Source: CAYOPZ01 sp964406005 (GTDB lineage Bacteria > Bacteroidota > Bacteroidia > Bacteroidales > SM23-62). Taken from it: DNA of 64,000 bases. Location of the stretch: contig CAYOPZ010000002.1 of NCBI GenBank assembly GCA_964406005.1, positions 1-64,000 of the forward strand. Direction: 5' to 3'. Of this stretch, positions 60,245-64,000 are shown one piece after another. Made by a program: the position numbers and the translations under genes. The notes below the pieces were generated by a model. That model saw only the letters and a program-made list of their open reading frames with translations. It was not told the DNA's origin and ran no database searches. The stretch's first letter is position 1. The number at the start of each line of letters is the position of its first letter.

Positions 60245-61549
60245 ATGGGCACATTTGTCGTTAAGGGTGGAAAACCACTGTCCGGGACCCTGACCCCGCA
60301 GGGCGCAAAAAACGAAGCTTTACAGGTCATCTGTGCAAGCCTGCTTACCAGCGAACCCGTGACCATCCGGAACATTCCCGACATCATGGATGTCAATAAC
60401 CTGATCGGCCTTTTGCTGGATCTCGGGGTGGAAATCGAAAGGAGCGGTAAAAACAAAGCCACATTCAGGGCAGGCGAGCTCAGGATTGAAAATTTACTGA
60501 ACAAGGAATTACTGGAGAAGGGAACCGTCCTGAGGGGCAGCATTATGATCCTTGGCCCCCTGCTTGCAAGATTCGGCAGGGGATATGTACCTGCACCCGG
60601 AGGGGACAAAATCGGAAGAAGGCGCCTTGACACCCATTTCACAGGATTCCGGATGCTGGGGGCCGAGGTCAGTCATGATACTGCCACACAAAGTTACAGG
60701 GTCAGCGCCGCCAGACTGAAGGGAACCTATATGCTCCTTGACGAAGCCTCTGTCACGGGGACCGCCAATCTCATCATGTGCGCGGTAATGGCCGAGGGAA
60801 CGACAACGATCTACAATGCCGCCTGTGAACCCTACATTCAGCAATTGTGCAGAATGCTGATCCGGATGGGCGCCCGGATCGAAGGAATCGCCTCCAATCT
60901 TCTGACCATACACGGTGTGAAGGAACTGTCCGGCTGTTCGCATACGCTGCTTCCGGATATGATCGAAACAGGAAGTTTTATCGGACTGGCCGCGCTTACC
61001 GGATCCGGGCTCACCCTGAAAGATGTTTCGATCGCCAATCTGGGCATCATTCCCGAACAGTTCCGGAGACTGGGCATACAGGTCACGCAAAAAGGAGATG
61101 ACCTTATCATTCCCAAACAGGACCATTACGAGATCGAAACCTTTATGGACGGGTCCATAATGTCCATTGCAGATGCTCCCTGGCCCGGACTGACCCCCGA
61201 CCTGCTGAGCATCTTCCTTGTTGTGGCCACACAGGCAAGGGGAAGCGTGCTCATCCATCAGAAGATGTTTGAAAGCAGGTTGTTCTTTGTAGACAAGCTG
61301 ATCGATATGGGGGCACAGATCATTCTCTGCGATCCGCACAGGGCAACCGTAATCGGTATCGACAGGCAGTACAGACTCCGTCCCACAACCATGAGCTCCC
61401 CCGACATCCGTGCAGGAGTGGCACTCCTTATTGCCGCATTGTCAGCGGAAGGGACCAGTACCATCCACAATATCGAACAGATCGACCGGGGATACCAGAA
61501 CATTGACCGGCGCCTGAATAAAATCGGTGCCGGCATCACCCGCCTTTGA
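60245..61549 (+). CDS. murA: UDP-N-acetylglucosamine 1-carboxyvinyltransferase
   Basis: First committed step of peptidoglycan synthesis: adds enolpyruvate to UDP-GlcNAc. 434 residues. GAKNEALQ gives Lys22 and Asn23, LRGSIMILGPLLAR follows. In the active-site loop (PAPGGDKIGRRRLD) position 121 is Asp where E. coli MurA has Cys115, the residue that fosfomycin alkylates. Asp at this position is known from naturally fosfomycin-resistant MurA enzymes. The C-terminal parts TDDP-like loop and RAGVALLIAALSAEG are normal. It follows the DUF4290 gene. Confidence 0.95.
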   Translation: MGTFVVKGGKPLSGTLTPQGAKNEALQVICASLLTSEPVTIRNIPDIMDVNNLIGLLLDLGVEIERSGKNKATFRAGELRIENLLNKELLEKGTVLRGSIMILGPLLARFGRGYVPAPGGDKIGRRRLDTHFTGFRMLGAEVSHDTATQSYRVSAARLKGTYMLLDEASVTGTANLIMCAVMAEGTTTIYNAACEPYIQQLCRMLIRMGARIEGIASNLLTIHGVKELSGCSHTLLPDMIETGSFIGLAALTGSGLTLKDVSIANLGIIPEQFRRLGIQVTQKGDDLIIPKQDHYEIETFMDGSIMSIADAPWPGLTPDLLSIFLVVATQARGSVLIHQKMFESRLFFVDKLIDMGAQIILCDPHRATVIGIDRQYRLRPTTMSSPDIRAGVALLIAALSAEGTSTIHNIEQIDRGYQNIDRRLNKIGAGITRL

Positions 61550-61574
61550 TTTTTTTTCTAACTTGCGCGCAATT

Positions 61575-62126
61575 ATGAAGCTAATGAAATACATACTACC
61601 GGTTTTGGTGGTCGGCATTGCTCTCGGAGCCTTTGCCATACTGAAATCCTCTGCAGGTTCAGATACCGAAGACCTGCCGGCAGGGACGATGGTCGGCGAT
61701 CTTGCACCCGAGCTGAACTACCCGTCACCGGAGGGAAAGAACATCGCGCTTTCGTCCCTGAGGGGAAAAATGGTACTGATAGATTTCTGGGCCGCCTGGT
61801 GTGCCCCCTGCCGGTATGAAAATCCCAATCTCGTAAGCGCATACCATAAGTTCAAGGATGAGCGTTTCACCAACGGGAAAGGATTTACCGTTTACAGTGT
61901 ATCCCTCGACGACGACAGGGATGCATGGACCGGAGCAATTGAAAAGGACAATCTCGAATGGACCTCCCATGTGAGCGATCTTCAGGGCTGGAATTCGGAA
62001 GCAGCAAGCATTTACGGCGTTAATTCAATACCCGCCAGCTTCCTTATTGACGGGGACGGTGTAATCATCGCAAAGAATCCCAGGGGCGAAGCACTCCATA
62101 AAATACTTATGGAGCAGATTAAATGA
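61575..62126 (+). CDS. TlpA/ResA-like membrane-anchored thioredoxin
   Basis: 183 residues from ATG 61575. An N-terminal membrane helix (ILPVLVVGIALGAFAIL) anchors it facing the periplasm. Thioredoxin fold with the active site WCAPC near residue 76-80, cis-Pro region NSIPASFLID, and a peroxiredoxin-like insert. It likely reduces or oxidises exported thiol proteins and may receive electrons from a DsbD-type protein such as the one at 1-2035. The family (AhpC/TSA-Redoxin) is clear, the partner is not. Confidence 0.88.
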   Translation: MKLMKYILPVLVVGIALGAFAILKSSAGSDTEDLPAGTMVGDLAPELNYPSPEGKNIALSSLRGKMVLIDFWAAWCAPCRYENPNLVSAYHKFKDERFTNGKGFTVYSVSLDDDRDAWTGAIEKDNLEWTSHVSDLQGWNSEAASIYGVNSIPASFLIDGDGVIIAKNPRGEALHKILMEQIK

Positions 62127-62302
62127 TGCCCGGCATATCCTTTAAAAACGCTGCATTCAAGTCAAATAAAACTCCCCCGGTGGTTTACTGACAGTCCCAG
62201 GCGGGATATGTATGCCAAAATGTCCTGATCCGGGGATTGGCAAAACATTTGATGAGGAGGGGCAAACTCAGTGTTTTTATCATTTATATAATCCGGTTAT
62301 AA

Positions 62303-62872
62303 ATGGCGACAAAAGAAGATCCCGGGAAAACAGTTACAAAGGGAGCAACGGGGCCGGGCAGCAAAACACAGAAAGCGCCGGCAAAGAAAAAAACGGTCCA
62401 GGCAAAGAATAAACCCTGTGAATCGAAACTGAAAGACCTGGAAAAGGCATTGCAGGAAGAAAAAGACAAGTACCTCAGGCTATCGGCTGATTTTGACAAT
62501 TACAGGAAACGTACCCTGAAGGAAAAAATGGATCTGGCCAAGCTGGCCGGAGAAGATATCTTCGTAAAGATCCTTCCGGTTCTGGATGATCTCGAAAGAG
62601 CTCTTAAATCTGTCGAGGATGCAGGTGACCTGAAAGCGGTCAAGGAAGGAATACAGCTTATATATGCCAAGTTTGCAGATTATCTCAACCAGCAGGGAGT
62701 AAGAGAGATCGAGGCCCTTCACAAGGAATTCGATACGGATGTCCATGAAGCGGTCACCAAAATACCGGCACCTGAAAAGAAATTGAAGGGAAAAATCGTT
62801 GACGTGATAGAAAAAGGTTATGTCCTGAATGAAAAGGTCATCCGGTATGCCAAGGTGGTTATCGGAGAATAA
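62303..62872 (+). CDS. grpE: Nucleotide exchange factor GrpE
   Basis: Releases ADP from DnaK. 189 residues. A Lys/Thr/Gly-rich disordered N-terminus (~40 residues) precedes the long coiled coil (LEKALQEEKDKYLRLSAD, FDNYRKRTLKEKMDL). The beta-wing domain ends the protein with GYVLNEKVIRYAKVVIG. The upstream gap 62127-62302 shows no CIRCE operator and no full TAnnTTTG box, so its heat control is not visible. dnaJ follows 2 nt later. Confidence 0.95.
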   Translation: MATKEDPGKTVTKGATGPGSKTQKAPAKKKTVQAKNKPCESKLKDLEKALQEEKDKYLRLSADFDNYRKRTLKEKMDLAKLAGEDIFVKILPVLDDLERALKSVEDAGDLKAVKEGIQLIYAKFADYLNQQGVREIEALHKEFDTDVHEAVTKIPAPEKKLKGKIVDVIEKGYVLNEKVIRYAKVVIGE

Positions 62873-62874
62873 CG

Positions 62875-64000
62875 ATGGGAAAAAGAGATTATTATGAAAT
62901 CCTGGAGGTCCCGAAAAGCGCTTCCAGGGAAGATATAAAAAGGGCATACAGGAAACAGGCCCTGAAATATCATCCCGATAAGAATCCGGGCGACAAGTCG
63001 GCCGAGGAAAAGTTCAAGGAAGCCGCAGAAGCCTATGAGGTCCTGAGCGATGATGAAAAAAAGTCCCGGTATGACCGCTTCGGACATGCCGGACTGGGCA
63101 ACGCGGCCGGCGGGGCCGGATTCGGAGGCATGACGATTGAGGATATCTTTTCCAGCTTCGGAGATATTTTCGGGGACGCGTTCGGCGGGTTCGGTGGCTT
63201 CGGAAGCAGCAGGAGAACCTCCCGTACGGTCCGTAAAGGTTCGAATCTCCGGGTCAAGGTCAAGCTCAGCCTTGAGGAGATCACCCGCGGAACGGAAAAG
63301 AAAATAAGGGTCAACAAGTATGTGGCCTGCAGAAGCTGTGACGGTACGGGCGCCAGAGACGGATCCAGTTATTCGACCTGCAGCACATGCGGCGGCAGCG
63401 GTCAGGTTACGAGGGTTTCCAACACCTTCCTGGGACAAATGCAAACCGTCACTACCTGTCCTTCCTGCAACGGGGAGGGAAAGACGATCACCCAAAAATG
63501 CACCACCTGTCACGGTGAAGGGATCGTAAAGGAAGAAGAGGTAATCCCCATCAGCATACCCGGCGGTGTGGCAGAAGGCATGCAAATGACCGTAAGCGGA
63601 AAGGGAAATGCGGCCAGACGCGGGGGCGTGAACGGTGACCTGCTTGTCATCATCCAGGAAGAACCGCATCCCGAGCTGATCCGTGACGGAAATGACCTGC
63701 TGTACAATCTTCACATAAGTATCCCCCAGGCTGCCCTTGGGGATACGGTGGAAATACCCACGGTGGAGGGAAAGGTTAAAATTAAAATTGAATCCGGCAC
63801 GCAACCCGGAAAGATCCTTCGCCTGAGAAACAAGGGATTGCCCGATGTCAACGGATACCAGAAAGGCGACCTGCTTGTGAGCATCAATGTATGGATCCCG
63901 AAGCAATTAACAAAAGAGGAAAGCAAACTCATCGAAAAGTTGGGGGAATCCGCTAACTTTATCCCCATGCCGGACCGGAGCGAAAAAAACTTTTTCGCAC
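62875..64000 (+). CDS. dnaJ: Chaperone protein DnaJ, 3' end cut off
   Basis: Co-chaperone that stimulates DnaK ATPase. Read by hand from ATG 62875, 375 residues visible and no stop before the window ends. J domain 1-70 with HPDK. Gly/Phe-rich linker (FGDIFGDAFGGFGGFG). Four CxxCxGxG zinc motifs: CRSCDGTG, CSTCGGSG, CPSCNGEG, CTTCHGEG. C-terminal client-binding domain has LGDTVEIPTVEG and LRLRNKGLPDV. Since DnaJ is usually 370-390 residues, only a few residues should be missing. Confidence 0.95.
   Translation, partial: MGKRDYYEILEVPKSASREDIKRAYRKQALKYHPDKNPGDKSAEEKFKEAAEAYEVLSDDEKKSRYDRFGHAGLGNAAGGAGFGGMTIEDIFSSFGDIFGDAFGGFGGFGSSRRTSRTVRKGSNLRVKVKLSLEEITRGTEKKIRVNKYVACRSCDGTGARDGSSYSTCSTCGGSGQVTRVSNTFLGQMQTVTTCPSCNGEGKTITQKCTTCHGEGIVKEEEVIPISIPGGVAEGMQMTVSGKGNAARRGGVNGDLLVIIQEEPHPELIRDGNDLLYNLHISIPQAALGDTVEIPTVEGKVKIKIESGTQPGKILRLRNKGLPDVNGYQKGDLLVSINVWIPKQLTKEESKLIEKLGESANFIPMPDRSEKNFFA

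Noticed and set aside
62127..62302. CIRCE or other heat-shock operator before grpE
   Set aside because: No TTAGCACTC-N9-GAGTGCTAA match and no full TAnnTTTG box were found; the gap shows only a short AT-rich stretch before the ATG.
62818..63906. 362-codon minus-strand frame opposite dnaJ
   Set aside because: Mirror of the dnaJ coding sequence, including antisense of the four zinc motifs; no own features.

Overview
The window is a chromosomal segment from a member of the Bacteroidota, most likely order Bacteroidales. The evidence is: gliding/type 9 secretion genes (gldE, gldD, and type A and type B T9SS C-terminal sorting domains), the mutY-ssb-gldE-gldD order, a DUF4290-murA pair, Reg_prop/Y_Y_Y sensor architecture, and promoters of the form TTG-N18..20-TAnnTTTG. 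Start sites mostly lack Shine-Dalgarno sequences. One 100-N scaffold gap lies at 32625-32724. No tRNA, rRNA, transposase, CRISPR array or prophage was seen.

Layout. 1-5475: 3'-truncated dsbD-like gene, rng, a 30-residue basic protein and HU (all minus), then mutY. 5515-9301: ssb, gldE, gldD, a 4'-phosphopantetheinyl transferase and an archaeal-type geranylgeranylglyceryl phosphate synthase, plus strand and tightly packed. 9320-13593 (minus): PafA-like phosphatase, secreted M14 carboxypeptidase, ychF. 13736-20991 (plus): transketolase, an exported VWA protein, an ECF sigma factor cassette, an isoaspartyl methyltransferase with an export signal, an APC permease. 21007-23959 (minus): hisS and two unknown exported proteins. 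24112-29166: a degenerate hybrid histidine kinase facing a giant Reg_prop-SpoIIE phosphatase. 29270-30583: eukaryotic-type citrate synthase. 30584-31175: non-coding, holding an array of palindromic repeats.

31176-50546 (minus) is one continuous str-S10-spc-alpha ribosomal cluster of 34 genes, from rpsL to rplQ and eno. It has rpoA, secY, map and infA embedded but lacks tuf and adk. A good promoter sits upstream of rpsL. Divergent from it is fusA2, an EF-G paralogue whose switch II lacks the catalytic histidine. Then come a methyltransferase, an M28 peptidase lipoprotein and a T9SS type B protein (both minus), pcrA, a DUF4290 protein, murA with Asp in place of the fosfomycin-target Cys, a TlpA-like thioredoxin, grpE and a 3'-truncated dnaJ.

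The most unusual object is the repeat array between eno and the citrate synthase gene. Its copies conserve a GCAGC/GCTGC core, while the outer and inner stems differ in sequence but stay perfectly paired, which is covariation expected of a structured RNA or hairpin DNA element. The EF-G paralogue pair, the pseudo-kinase/phosphatase pair, and the exported isoaspartyl methyltransferase are the next most interesting.
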